Source: Thalassotalea psychrophila (lineage in GTDB: Bacteria; Pseudomonadota; Gammaproteobacteria; Enterobacterales; Alteromonadaceae). From it: a stretch of DNA of 64,000 nt. The notes under the pieces are model-generated. The model did no database searches. It had not been told where the DNA came from and was given only the letters and a program-made list of their open reading frames with translations. The stretch covers positions 4,712,001 through 4,776,000 of the forward strand of contig NZ_CP134145.1 in the NCBI RefSeq assembly GCF_031583595.1, read 5' to 3'. Positions 45,795 to 53,367 of the stretch are shown one piece after another (positions within the stretch are counted from its first letter, which is position 1; every line of letters begins with the position of its first letter). A program made the position numbers and the translations under genes.

Positions 45795-46196
45795 TTAACT
45801 ACCGAAAGCCTCTAGGTGTTGAATACCATTATCGCCAATTTCATCCCAGTTAGCTTTCGAGCCTACCCAAATATGGTGAGTAATTTTTAAGTATCCATTG
45901 TCATTAGGCAATAGGCCAGCTGGAATGTACATCCGAGCACTATCATTTTTTCCAGGCAAATTTGAGCCACAATTAGTACAAAAACTAGTTTGCCAGTCAT
46001 GGTTAGGTTTAAACCACGTTTTAATATACTTTTCACCTTTAATCCAACGGAAGTTCTCGTTGTTAGTTACTACCACAGCAATGCCATTTGCTCCAGTAGC
46101 ACTACGACATATGGAGCAATGACAAAAATAGACGTCTGTTATTTGATTGGTGATTTCAAAGGCTATTTCACCACAGTTGCACTTTCCTAAAGTCAT
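45795..46196 (-). CDS. GFA-family zinc protein, cassette C21
   Basis: A 133-residue GFA-fold protein with zinc ligands in GKCNCGEIAFEI, YFCHCSICRSATGANG and SFCTNCGSNLPGKN. GAGG precedes the ATG. Probably binds a small thiol adduct; the substrate is unknown. One of three GFA genes in the window; this one lies closest to the family found in marine Alteromonadales. Confidence 0.85.
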   Translation of the reverse strand: MTLGKCNCGEIAFEITNQITDVYFCHCSICRSATGANGIAVVVTNNENFRWIKGEKYIKTWFKPNHDWQTSFCTNCGSNLPGKNDSARMYIPAGLLPNDNGYLKITHHIWVGSKANWDEIGDNGIQHLEAFGS

Positions 46197-46231
46197 TTAT
46201 ACCTCGGAGAATTATCAATATATACTTTTAC

Positions 46232-46331
46232 AGCTAACGCCTTACTAAACGGCAAATAATATTGGCATGTACTTTTGCGTTTTGCAAAAATCATGACGAT
46301 GTTATTTGTCATATTTATTAACTTGTTAGGA
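46232..46331 (-). repeat. attC of cassette C20, divergent type
   Basis: From AGCTAAC to GTTAGGA, with a GCATGTACTTTTGCG centre not seen elsewhere in the array. The pairing with the 5' end of C20 (GTCTAAC) is imperfect (5 of 7). Confidence 0.82.
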
Positions 46332-46772
46332 ATTTTTTACACTTAATTGTGACCAAGACTGAAAAGTACCAACGGCATATAACGTCCCAATAATTAAACA
46401 AATCCCCGAACTGACAAACCAAAAAGTTAAAGTGTTTTCAGGAAACATTGGCATTATGGCCACAAATGCTACACCTCGAAGTAAGTAAATTAGAGAAATA
46501 ACAATCAGTCCTAATCTAAGAAGCGGAAGCCGAAATATAACTTTTGAGCCAGAAAGCGCATAGAGAGACCACACAGACAGAATCAAAACAATAATTGATG
46601 TAACGACAGTTGGATACCAATGTCCATCTTCGGCCATTCTTGCCATTTGTTCGCCAGCACCAAAAAAACGATACCAGTCACCACCGAAAATGATACACCC
46701 CAAGTGAGCTATAGCAGCAAGAGCGCTACAAATAGAACCGATAATTAAATATTTATTATTACCTGAGTGCAC
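46326..46772 (-). CDS. Polytopic membrane protein, cassette C20
   Basis: A 148-residue protein with four helices (YLIIGSICSALAAIAHLGCI, VVTSIIVLILSVWSLYAL, LGLIVISLIYLLRGVAFVAI, FWFVSSGICLIIGTLYAVG). The GDWYRFFGAGEQMARMAEDG loop recurs in small membrane proteins of gammaproteobacteria; function unknown. It starts with GTG after AGGGAAG. Confidence 0.7.
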   Translation of the reverse strand: MHSGNNKYLIIGSICSALAAIAHLGCIIFGGDWYRFFGAGEQMARMAEDGHWYPTVVTSIIVLILSVWSLYALSGSKVIFRLPLLRLGLIVISLIYLLRGVAFVAIMPMFPENTLTFWFVSSGICLIIGTLYAVGTFQSWSQLSVKNS

Positions 46773-46787
46773 GATACTTCCCTAATT

Positions 46788-46889
46788 GTCTAACGCCTAG
46801 TTAAGGAGCTGATAATGTTTAGCTAAACTTGTGTAGCGAAGCGGAACCGACCCAAACTTTAGCAGTACCGCTTTAAATGCTTGTTATGT
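46788..46889 (-). repeat. attC of cassette C19
   Basis: From GTCTAAC to GTTATGT, common type (GTAGCGAAGCGGAACCGACC). Confidence 0.9.
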
Positions 46890-46900
46890 TGAACTAAACG

Positions 46901-47146
46901 CTAACCCATTAACTTTAATGCAATATACGGTGTTAAATTTAAAAGTAATATGCCTATTTTATAATTACCCAAAAATTGAAAATACATGTTTGGTAACTCT
47001 GAAGATTCAACACCTACAATTTTACTATGAAGGTTAATGGTGAAACTTTTAAATACGAAAATGAAAAATGCTGAAAATAAATATACGCCCAAATTTATTA
47101 CAGTACACCAACCGAAAAAAGTAGTAAGTTCATTTACACCGAGCAT
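46901..47146 (-). CDS. Small membrane protein, cassette C19
   Basis: An 81-residue protein with two helices (TVINLGVYLFSAFFIFVF and KIGILLLNLTPYIALKLMG) and a short soluble loop. GGAG precedes the ATG. The pattern LGVYLFSAFFIFVFKSF resembles the DUF6868 type of small membrane proteins. Function unknown. Confidence 0.65.
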   Translation of the reverse strand: MLGVNELTTFFGWCTVINLGVYLFSAFFIFVFKSFTINLHSKIVGVESSELPNMYFQFLGNYKIGILLLNLTPYIALKLMG

Positions 47147-47173
47147 AATTTATAACTCCATAAGTTTGGTTCT

Positions 47174-47275
47174 GCATAACGCCCATTTAAAAGGCTGATA
47201 ATAGTTTGCTAAAATTGTGTACCGAAGCGAAACCGAACCAACTGATAGCAATCCCGCTTGAATGGCTTGTTATAT
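47174..47275 (-). repeat. attC of cassette C18
   Basis: From GCATAAC to GTTATAT, common type. The R'' exactly partners the 5' end of C18 (ATATAAC at 47695). Confidence 0.92.
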
Positions 47276-47280
47276 GTAAA

Positions 47281-47679
47281 TTACTCTTCAACTTGCCAAT
47301 TGGATGGAAAGCTTACCCACTGACATTTATTCGAGTTATTAAGTGTATAGGCTGGCTCTAAAATTTCGGAAGCTGCAAAACAACCTCCTGCGATACCGAT
47401 ATAATCAGGCATCGTTGATATAGTCCAATACAAAGTTGTACCACAACTAGAACAAAAATAGCGCTTTTGTTCGTGATTTTGCTCTTGGTGCCATAGTGTA
47501 TAAATTCTTGTATCACCTGACATATTTAATACTGCATCTGTTTTAAAATAAGTAGATATTCCAAATGCACTTCCCGTACGTTGCTTACAGTTTGTACAAT
47601 GACAAACTGAATTCATTTCAGGTTGAGCTGAAACAGTGATAGAAACCTGTTTACAACAGCATGTAGCCTCTAGTGTCAC
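47281..47679 (-). CDS. GFA-family zinc protein, cassette C18
   Basis: A 132-residue GFA protein with zinc ligands in ATCCCKQVSI, SVCHCTNCKQRTGSAFG and YFCSSCGTTLYW. It starts with GTG after AAGGAAAG. It is more distant from the C21 protein than typical recent duplicates, so the two cassettes were likely gained separately. Confidence 0.85.
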   Translation of the reverse strand: MTLEATCCCKQVSITVSAQPEMNSVCHCTNCKQRTGSAFGISTYFKTDAVLNMSGDTRIYTLWHQEQNHEQKRYFCSSCGTTLYWTISTMPDYIGIAGGCFAASEILEPAYTLNNSNKCQWVSFPSNWQVEE

Positions 47680-47694
47680 AAAACTTTCCTTTGT

Positions 47695-47792
47695 ATATAA
47701 CTCCCTGTTAAGGGCAAATTGTATTTGGTTAAAATAAGCGACGAAGGAGCAAAAACCAACTGTTATTTGTCCTTTTGAGTGACTTGTTATTC
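47695..47792 (-). repeat. attC of cassette C17
   Basis: From ATATAAC to GTTATTC, of the CGACGAAGGAGCAAAAACCA type shared with C6 and C23. Confidence 0.9.
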
Positions 47793-47793
47793 A

Positions 47794-48183
47794 TCAAGAT
47801 TGTACTACTGCATCAACTTCTATTTCGATTAGCCATTCTGGGTTAATAAATTTACTAACTTCCATTACTGTATCGACAGGAAGAATATCTTTGAAATATT
47901 CACCTCTCACCTCAGCAACCTCTTTCCAGTTATCAATATTAGTAAGTAGCATACGAGTTCGCACAACATCATTTAGTGTGGCACCAGCTTCTTTAAGCGC
48001 AATCTCAATAATTTTTATACATTGTCTTGTTTGAGCAGCAGCATCATTAACACCAACAGTTTTTCCATTGTCATCAATAGGGGCAGTTCCTCCAACAGAG
48101 ATAAAATTACCGACTTTAACTGCTCGAGAAAAACCTAATTTAGAAGCATAGGGACTTGTACTCGAAACTAGAACACGGTTCAT
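47794..48183 (-). CDS. RidA/YjgF/YER057c family protein, cassette C17
   Basis: A 129-residue RidA-family protein (STSPYASKLGFSRAVKVGNF, GTAPIDDNGKTVGVNDAAAQ, NDVVRTRMLLTNIDNWKEVA, YFKDILPVDTVMEVSKFINP). The Arg in VRTRML is the usual anionic ligand contact. True RidA enzymes deaminate reactive enamines/imines; this paralogue lacks proof of that role. I start at 48183 (MNRVLVSSTS) because AAGGAG lies 5 nt upstream; the longer frame runs into the attC. Confidence 0.85.
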   Translation of the reverse strand: MNRVLVSSTSPYASKLGFSRAVKVGNFISVGGTAPIDDNGKTVGVNDAAAQTRQCIKIIEIALKEAGATLNDVVRTRMLLTNIDNWKEVAEVRGEYFKDILPVDTVMEVSKFINPEWLIEIEVDAVVQS

Positions 48184-48197
48184 AACGACTCCTTGAT

Positions 48198-48299
48198 GTA
48201 TAACGCCCAAAATAAGGGGCTGATAATAGTTTGCTAAATTGTATAGCGTAACGGAACCGAGCAAACTGTTAGCAGTCCGGCTTTAAATGCTTGTTATGA
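48198..48299 (-). repeat. attC of cassette C16
   Basis: From GTATAAC to GTTATGA, common type; pairing with the 5' end of C16 (GCATAAC) is 6 of 7. Confidence 0.9.
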
Positions 48300-48313
48300 C
48301 GAACTCTACTTTG

Positions 48314-48886
48314 CTAAGGTTTTTCTTCGTTAACAAGCATGTTCATGAATTTTGTAAATCGCCTAAGTCTGGTTTCAGGCTTCTTGGCACTTATCAATCC
48401 ATATGCAATAGCGGAACGACTTGATTTATTAAGTGTTGCATAAAATTCTTTAACAATCAGATTAATCTCTAGGGCAGCTAGAAAATCTGAGGGAACTTCC
48501 ATTTCACTTACCACATAGGCATTTTCCCAACGACCATCGGCTTTTGCTTCACGAATATGTACAAGCCCAGATTCCATTATTCGGTCTTCACTAATCAAGC
48601 GTTCCACATGCTTTGTGTTTCTTTTAGACCAGTTGCTTCGTGTTTTTCTGGGAGTTATACGTTGAAGATAAGATTGATCATCGATTGATTTTTTAACACC
48701 ATCTATCCAGCCCCAACATAAAGATTCAATCACGACATCATCCCAAGTAATGCTCTTAATTCCACTATTTTTTTTATATAACTTTATCCATAATTCACTT
48801 TCAGAGGCGTGATTCATCTTAAGCCACTGACCAAGATCTGTCGATATTTCAAATGTCATGATACTTAATAGATCAGGCTCAGGCAT
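48314..48886 (-). CDS. YdeI/OmpD-associated family protein, cassette C16
   Basis: A 190-residue protein of the YdeI/OmpD-associated family (ELWIKLYKKNSGIKSITWDD, ESLCWGWIDGVKKSIDDQSY, RITPRKTRSNWSKRNTKHVE). Family members have been linked to resistance to antimicrobial peptides or bacteriocin-like stress, without a known mechanism. The start at 48886 is accepted; an internal ATG at 48859 has no better ribosome binding site. Confidence 0.85.
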   Translation of the reverse strand: MPEPDLLSIMTFEISTDLGQWLKMNHASESELWIKLYKKNSGIKSITWDDVVIESLCWGWIDGVKKSIDDQSYLQRITPRKTRSNWSKRNTKHVERLISEDRIMESGLVHIREAKADGRWENAYVVSEMEVPSDFLAALEINLIVKEFYATLNKSSRSAIAYGLISAKKPETRLRRFTKFMNMLVNEEKP

Positions 48887-48904
48887 CTAGTTAAACTCTT
48901 TTCG

Positions 48905-49005
48905 GCATAACGCCCTGTTAAGGGGCTGATAATAGTTTGCTAAAATGTGTAGCGAAGCGAAACCGAGCAAACTGTTAGCAGTCCCACTTTAAATTCTTGT
49001 TAGGC
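48905..49005 (-). repeat. attC of cassette C15
   Basis: From GCATAAC to GTTAGGC, common type. The R'' exactly partners the 5' end of C15 (GCCTAAC at 49432). Confidence 0.93.
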
Positions 49006-49416
49006 TTTTTGAGCAACAACCTTTTTAAAAACTAGAAATATTATTAATAGATACACGATAGTAGCGATATGCTTAGCAACAACTTTAAATGGAGCTTGAG
49101 CTTCATATGCAAGTAGCCCGTCTGTAATTGGCATAACAACAGCAAATAAAGCCCCCCACATTAAAACAATATGATTTCGAGTAAATAAAAGATAACCAAA
49201 AATCAGGGTAATAAAAATAGTGCGTGATCCATATATTTTCACCCAATCAGCATCCATACCAGAAAAAAGTTCAGTGCCTCTTACTGTAGAAAAGGCGGCA
49301 GGATCAATGAATGAAAAAGTACCATAAAATCCCTGTAACAAAACTATAAGTGAAACTAATACAAAACCTACTTTTTCTAATTTAGTAATTTTATTCGTCA
49401 TAATATCCGTTTTCAT
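49000..49416 (-). CDS. Small polytopic membrane protein, cassette C15
   Basis: A 138-residue protein with four helices (VGFVLVSLIVLLQGFYGTF, YGSRTIFITLIFGYLLF, HIVLMWGALFAVVMPITDGL, IATIVYLLIIFLVFKKV). The VKIYGSRTIFITLIFG segment recalls DUF4267. Start either at 49416 or at the internal ATG 49401 (MTNKITKLEK). Its stop lies in the attC R''. Function unknown. Confidence 0.7.
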   Translation of the reverse strand: MKTDIMTNKITKLEKVGFVLVSLIVLLQGFYGTFSFIDPAAFSTVRGTELFSGMDADWVKIYGSRTIFITLIFGYLLFTRNHIVLMWGALFAVVMPITDGLLAYEAQAPFKVVAKHIATIVYLLIIFLVFKKVVAQKA

Positions 49417-49431
49417 CTGAATTATAGGAAA

Positions 49432-49534
49432 GCCTAACGCCCCAATAAGGGGCTAATAATGCTTGGCTAAACTTGTGTTGCAGAGCGAAACTGAGCCAAG
49501 CTTTAGCAGTCCCGCCTTAATTGGCTTGTTATAT
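49432..49534 (-). repeat. attC of cassette C14
   Basis: From GCCTAAC to GTTATAT. The R'' exactly partners the 5' end of C14 (ATATAAC at 50061). Confidence 0.92.
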
Positions 49535-50035
49535 CTCGCCTCTAAAATCCAATTGATAGATGTCTACATTGAAACCTTGAATTTCAGATGATTTTTTAAA
49601 TAAAAAGCCAGCTCTTTTAGCCACTTTAAGAGAAGGTATGTTTTCAGGATCTATTAAAGCTGAAATATCCTTTAATTTTAATTGTTGTTTGCAAAATTCA
49701 GCTACAGCAATTGTTGCTTCTGAAGCAAAACCTTTCCCTTGTTGAGAGGAAGCTAACCTATAGCTAACATGCAGTAAATCATTGCTTTCAACTACATGTA
49801 AATTTAGTCCGCAAACACCAACAAAACTAGCATCTAATTTTGAAAACATAGCCCATTGGCCAAACCCCTTAGTACGGTATTGTTGTTGGCAATTATCTAT
49901 ATATTTTTGTATTTCACTATCATTGTGAACACCAACTATTGAATATTTCATAACTTCAGGGTCAGACAAAACAAGTCGCAAATCAATTGAGTCTTTTGAA
50001 TTGATTTCACGAATTTCTAATCTATCAGTCTCCAT
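49529..50035 (-). CDS. GNAT N-acetyltransferase, RimJ/RimL type, cassette C14
   Basis: A 168-residue acetyltransferase of the RimJ/RimL subgroup (METDRLEIREINSKDSIDLR, VSYRLASSQQGKGFASEATI, DISALIDPENIPSLKVAKRA). The start at 50035 is chosen; the longer frame reaches into the attC. RimJ/L-like enzymes acetylate protein N-termini, amino acids or drugs; the target here is not known. Confidence 0.82.
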   Translation of the reverse strand: METDRLEIREINSKDSIDLRLVLSDPEVMKYSIVGVHNDSEIQKYIDNCQQQYRTKGFGQWAMFSKLDASFVGVCGLNLHVVESNDLLHVSYRLASSQQGKGFASEATIAVAEFCKQQLKLKDISALIDPENIPSLKVAKRAGFLFKKSSEIQGFNVDIYQLDFRGEI

Positions 50036-50060
50036 GACACTCAAAATATAATCCTTAGAG

Positions 50061-50159
50061 ATATAACGCTTACATAAGCTGAAATTTATAGCCAACTATA
50101 ATGTTTGAGGAACGAAAAACAGCCAACTGTAAATGTTCCGTTTAATGTTCTTGTTATGA
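50061..50159 (-). repeat. attC of cassette C13
   Basis: From ATATAAC to GTTATGA, with the AGGAACGAAAAACAGCCAAC variant also seen in C9 and C32. Confidence 0.9.
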
Positions 50160-50179
50160 GAAAATAAATGGTACATGGG

Positions 50180-51205
50180 TTAAGTTTTTTGAGCACACCC
50201 ATCTAAGTTGCTTACTCCATTTTTTCGCCACATACGGTCGAAAATAATCATGGATACAAAAGCTAAAAATAAGAATAAGCCCATTTGTTCAGAAAAAGGA
50301 ATGAGTCTCGGTGAGCTATTCATAGCTGTATGCAGTAAAACAACCATCAGAAGGTTTCCTCCTGTGCGATTGTAAAGCCAAGTAAAAATAATCCCCAACA
50401 TAACACAAGCCCCTGCTTTAGCAAAAACCATTTCAGGTGGATCGCTATATTGGCCAATAACAAATAAAGGAAAATGCCATAGGCCCCAGATTAGACCAAG
50501 AAATACAGAGCTCAAAAGTGGACTAAAACTCGCCTGTAGGCGTGGTAACATCCAAGCTCGCCAGCCAGACTCTTCACCAATAGCGACCACTAAAAAAGTT
50601 AATAATATTGAACGTGTTGTATATAAAATCCAAGTTTGCAAGTCTAAACCGTGGTGAGAAATTTCTACAGGGTTTCCCGTCATGTATGCCATGAACAGTC
50701 CTAGTAACATCCATGTCGCGGGTAACAGCAAGGCGATCAACCACCACTTAATAGATATACGCCACTGGCTTATTGAATTTAGAGCATTTGACCGACTAAC
50801 GACTAAAGATGCTATTACAAAGCCCCCAACCCCAGCAGAAACTATTGAACCTAATACTCCAGTAAATGTAATGCCAACTGGTTTAGCCGTAGAAAATTTT
50901 TCTGCTGTAATAGCATCGCCTGTAATCAATATTGAGAAATACAATCCAAACAGTAAAATGGAAAAAAAACTAAAACAGAACCACCACTTTCTATTGCCAA
51001 TATTGGCTCCTGGACCGCATAAGTGATTTAGAAAAATTGCTGCTAATGCAGGGCCAAAACCGGCTCCAACTAGTATACGTCCAAGTGCCCAATTTGATCC
51101 TGCAAAAAACGGAACACAAAACCAAACAGCCCATGTGATGCCTACACTAATTAGCGTAAAAGATAAAATCGGATATCGCTCTGAACACTCTTTCAACCAA
51201 TTCAT
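50180..51205 (-). CDS. CPBP-family intramembrane metalloprotease-like protein, cassette C13
   Basis: A 341-residue polytopic protein with the three motifs of the CPBP (CAAX-protease and bacteriocin-processing) family: GEESGWRAWMLPRL near residue 211, WGLWHFPLF near 242 and LLHTAMN near 294. The catalytic Glu pair and both His are present, so it is probably an active intramembrane protease. In bacteria such proteins process or give immunity to bacteriocins, or act in other membrane functions. AAAGGAATAACTA precedes the ATG. It is one of the largest cassettes. Confidence 0.85.
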   Translation of the reverse strand: MNWLKECSERYPILSFTLISVGITWAVWFCVPFFAGSNWALGRILVGAGFGPALAAIFLNHLCGPGANIGNRKWWFCFSFFSILLFGLYFSILITGDAITAEKFSTAKPVGITFTGVLGSIVSAGVGGFVIASLVVSRSNALNSISQWRISIKWWLIALLLPATWMLLGLFMAYMTGNPVEISHHGLDLQTWILYTTRSILLTFLVVAIGEESGWRAWMLPRLQASFSPLLSSVFLGLIWGLWHFPLFVIGQYSDPPEMVFAKAGACVMLGIIFTWLYNRTGGNLLMVVLLHTAMNSSPRLIPFSEQMGLFLFLAFVSMIIFDRMWRKNGVSNLDGCAQKT

Positions 51206-51244
51206 TAGTTATTCCTTTGGGGATGCTCCCTCAACTACGATTTC

Positions 51245-51346
51245 GCATAACGCCCTGTTAAGAGGCTGATAATAGTTTGCTAAAATGTGTAGCGAAGCGG
51301 AACCGAGCAAACTGTTAGCAGTCCCATCTTAATTGGCTTGTTAGGC
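51245..51346 (-). repeat. attC of cassette C12
   Basis: From GCATAAC to GTTAGGC, common type. The R'' exactly partners the 5' end of C12 (GCCTAAC at 52083). Confidence 0.93.
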
Positions 51347-51370
51347 ATATATACACCTAGCTGATTATTA

Positions 51371-52060
51371 TTAAATTCTTACACCATTTACAAAACTGCA
51401 ATTAGGAAAGAAAGGATAATGATCTACGGGCTTAAGCTCAATAATATTTACTTTACTTACTTTATCAGATTCAACTTTTTGTTCAATTTCAAAGTAAAAC
51501 CACCAACGTTCGTTAAATGATGTTAATTCTATATAAGGATAACTTCTTATTTTCCAACTACCTTTGAGATGATCTTTTCGTTCGTTAGTTTTGTTGAGAA
51601 AAGTCAGTTGATAAGTATTATCTTTGTTTAAACGAAGGTTCACTAAAGTATCGCAATTTCGGCTTTCGTAATCATTAGCCAGATCTTGATTAGCAATTTT
51701 ATCTTTTTGTTTGACTCCTTCTGGGAGTATAAACAAACCAACACTATCTTTGCTATACCAATGATTCCCTGATACAAGCGCTTCTACGTTAGGGATAGCC
51801 CAACCTAAATCAGAAAGTGAATTTATTAATATATCTAGAGTTTTATCACCCTTAATAAATGGCGAATAAAGCAGAGTTGATTGGTTAATTGTTTCAGGAA
51901 AAGAGAGTGTATTAGTAATAACTTTAAAGTTAGACTCATCCAGTTTTGAACTGATTTTTTCAATTTCAGTATCTGATAAATAACGCGTATATAAATGAAC
52001 TTCTGTAGAAGAACAAGCAACAAGAGAAATACTAAGTATTACAACACTCAAAAACTTCAT
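51371..52060 (-). CDS. Lipoprotein of unknown function, cassette C12
   Basis: A 229-residue protein with a lipoprotein signal (MKFLSVVILSISLVACSSTE, lipobox LVAC). The body (KVITNTLSFPETINQSTLLY, ILINSLSDLGWAIPNVEALV, VNLRLNKDNTYQLTFLNKTN) suggests two small alpha/beta domains; the second looks like a lipocalin-type strand pair but I cannot name it. GGAGGGATGCGATTTA precedes the ATG. Confidence 0.7.
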   Translation of the reverse strand: MKFLSVVILSISLVACSSTEVHLYTRYLSDTEIEKISSKLDESNFKVITNTLSFPETINQSTLLYSPFIKGDKTLDILINSLSDLGWAIPNVEALVSGNHWYSKDSVGLFILPEGVKQKDKIANQDLANDYESRNCDTLVNLRLNKDNTYQLTFLNKTNERKDHLKGSWKIRSYPYIELTSFNERWWFYFEIEQKVESDKVSKVNIIELKPVDHYPFFPNCSFVNGVRI

Positions 52061-52082
52061 TAAATCGCATCCCTCCGTATAT

Positions 52083-52183
52083 GCCTAACGCCCTGTTAAG
52101 AGGCTGATAATAGTTTGCTAAAATGTGAAGCGAAGCGAAACCGAGAAAACTGTTAGCAGTCCCGCTTTAAATTCTTGTTATGC
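52083..52183 (-). repeat. attC of cassette C11
   Basis: From GCCTAAC to GTTATGC, common type. The R'' exactly partners the 5' end of C11 (GCATAAC at 52558). Confidence 0.93.
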
Positions 52184-52188
52184 GTAAA

Positions 52189-52539
52189 CTACTCTCCGCC
52201 ACCGCCGCCATCACCACCAAAATCTCCACCAGTGCCATCGTCTCCGCCACTATAATATGAAGAACCGAAAAGCGCCCCAAAAATCCCTATTCCTGATACG
52301 GAAGTAATTGTATTGCTCATTGATTCGGTAGATTCATTATCAGGGGTATTGGCTTTGGAAGTCGCAACGTCGCAATACATTAAATATGCGTAATGTATAT
52401 GCCTTTTATCAAAGCCCATTTCATCTATGGTTTTATCAACTTGACCTTTTGTGTAAGTTGCTGAGCCGCCATACCTTTTAGCTAATGCAGGGCGAAGTTT
52501 GTACTTATACTTTCTAATAGTCGACTTTTTACCAAACAT
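52189..52539 (-). CDS. DUF6559-like protein with glycine-rich tail, cassette C11
   Basis: A 116-residue protein (start MFGKKSTIRKYK at 52539, AAAAGGAG upstream; the longer frame begins inside the attC). Basic N-terminus (RKYKYKLRPALAKRYGGSAT), a HIHYAYLMYCDVA segment as in DUF6559, a short hydrophobic patch and a Gly/Asp-rich C-terminus (GGDDGTGGDFGGDGGGGGE). Function unknown. Confidence 0.72.
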   Translation of the reverse strand: MFGKKSTIRKYKYKLRPALAKRYGGSATYTKGQVDKTIDEMGFDKRHIHYAYLMYCDVATSKANTPDNESTESMSNTITSVSGIGIFGALFGSSYYSGGDDGTGGDFGGDGGGGGE

Positions 52540-52557
52540 TGATAAAACTCCTTTTAC

Positions 52558-52657
52558 GCATAACGCCCATTTAAGGGGCAAATAAGGCTTGGCTTAAATC
52601 GGGCACGCAGTGACAAAGACCAAGCTTTATTTGTCCTGTTTTAGTGCCTTGTTAGGT
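52558..52657 (-). repeat. attC of cassette C10
   Basis: From GCATAAC to GTTAGGT, of the CACGCAGTGACAAAGACCAA type shared with C1. The R'' exactly partners the 5' end of C10 (ACCTAAC at 52983). Confidence 0.92.
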
Positions 52658-52960
52658 GCTAATTTCAATATTTTGTGGAGAGACACCTGCCCCTATAATT
52701 ATTGACCATGACCTGACCTGCCAATTTTTTACAAGACCGTTTAAGACATAAGGATCTCGTTTGGCAAAACTTTCCGCAACGTCTGGAGAGTCACCCTCAA
52801 AAAGTAAAACGGCTCCATCATTAGGTTCGGTTAGCGCTCCACCCAATCTCAGTTCACCGCGATCTACAGCAGATAAAGCTAGTTTAATATGAGCATCACG
52901 AAATTCAGTCCTTCGCTCTATATAATCAGATACAACATCATATGTTAGTAGAAAATACAT
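52652..52960 (-). CDS. YCII-related protein, cassette C10
   Basis: A 102-residue protein of the YciI family (MYFLLTYDVVSDYIERRTEF, ALSAVDRGELRLGGALTEP, SFAKRDPYVLNGLVKNWQVR). The fold is a ferredoxin-like dimer with a conserved His/Asp pair in active members. I start at 52960 because GGGAG lies 12 nt upstream; a TTG at 52972 overlaps that site. Substrate unknown. Confidence 0.82.
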   Translation of the reverse strand: MYFLLTYDVVSDYIERRTEFRDAHIKLALSAVDRGELRLGGALTEPNDGAVLLFEGDSPDVAESFAKRDPYVLNGLVKNWQVRSWSIIIGAGVSPQNIEIST

Positions 52961-52982
52961 ATTGGATTTCAACTCCCTTTAC

Positions 52983-53080
52983 ACCTAACGCCCTGTTAAC
53001 GGGCTAAGTAAAGCTGGCTAAAATAGTTGAGGCACGAAACACAGCCAGCTTTATGTGTTACGTTAAACAGCTTGTTAGTT
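52983..53080 (-). repeat. attC of the ORF-less cassette C9
   Basis: From ACCTAAC to GTTAGTT, AGGCACGAAACACAGCCAGC type. The R'' exactly partners the 5' end of C9 (AACTAAC at 53285), so C9 is a genuine separate cassette. Confidence 0.92.
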
Positions 53081-53284
53081 TGAGTAACCACGCTTCCGCC
53101 AGTTTACTGGCCACAAGCTATTGGTAAACATACACTTTTTACAATTTATCTACTGTACTTAAAAAGAAAACAAAATGGAAATGATTAGGTAGGTTAAGCG
53201 CTGATTTTAAAAAGTATCTACTCAAAAAAAGCGCTTACTTCAACTTGAAAACATTCCTTGTTTTTAACTCTTAAAGATAAAACA
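53081..53284 (-). other. Cassette C9 without a recognisable gene
   Basis: About 204 bases lie between two good attC sites. The longest minus-strand ATG frame is an 18-codon one (53131 to 53077, ending in the attC); no plus-strand ORF stands out. Its ends match each other exactly, so it is a real cassette. It may carry a promoter, a small RNA or a short peptide, or be a decayed gene. Confidence 0.75.
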
Positions 53285-53359
53285 AACTAACGCATTAATA
53301 ACCGGCTAATATTTTCTGTGTCCGGCGCTGAAGGCGCGTAGTTGATTGATTTGTTATAC
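53285..53359 (-). repeat. attC of cassette C8, short divergent type
   Basis: From AACTAAC to GTTATAC, only 75 bp, with a GTCCGGCGCTGAAGGCGCG centre. The R'' exactly partners the 5' end of C8 (GTATAAC at 54343). Confidence 0.9.
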
Positions 53360-53367
53360 GTCGGCAC

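Noticed and set aside
53077..53131. 18-codon ORF in cassette C9.
   Set aside because: No Shine-Dalgarno sequence precedes it and nothing supports translation; I report the cassette as ORF-less.
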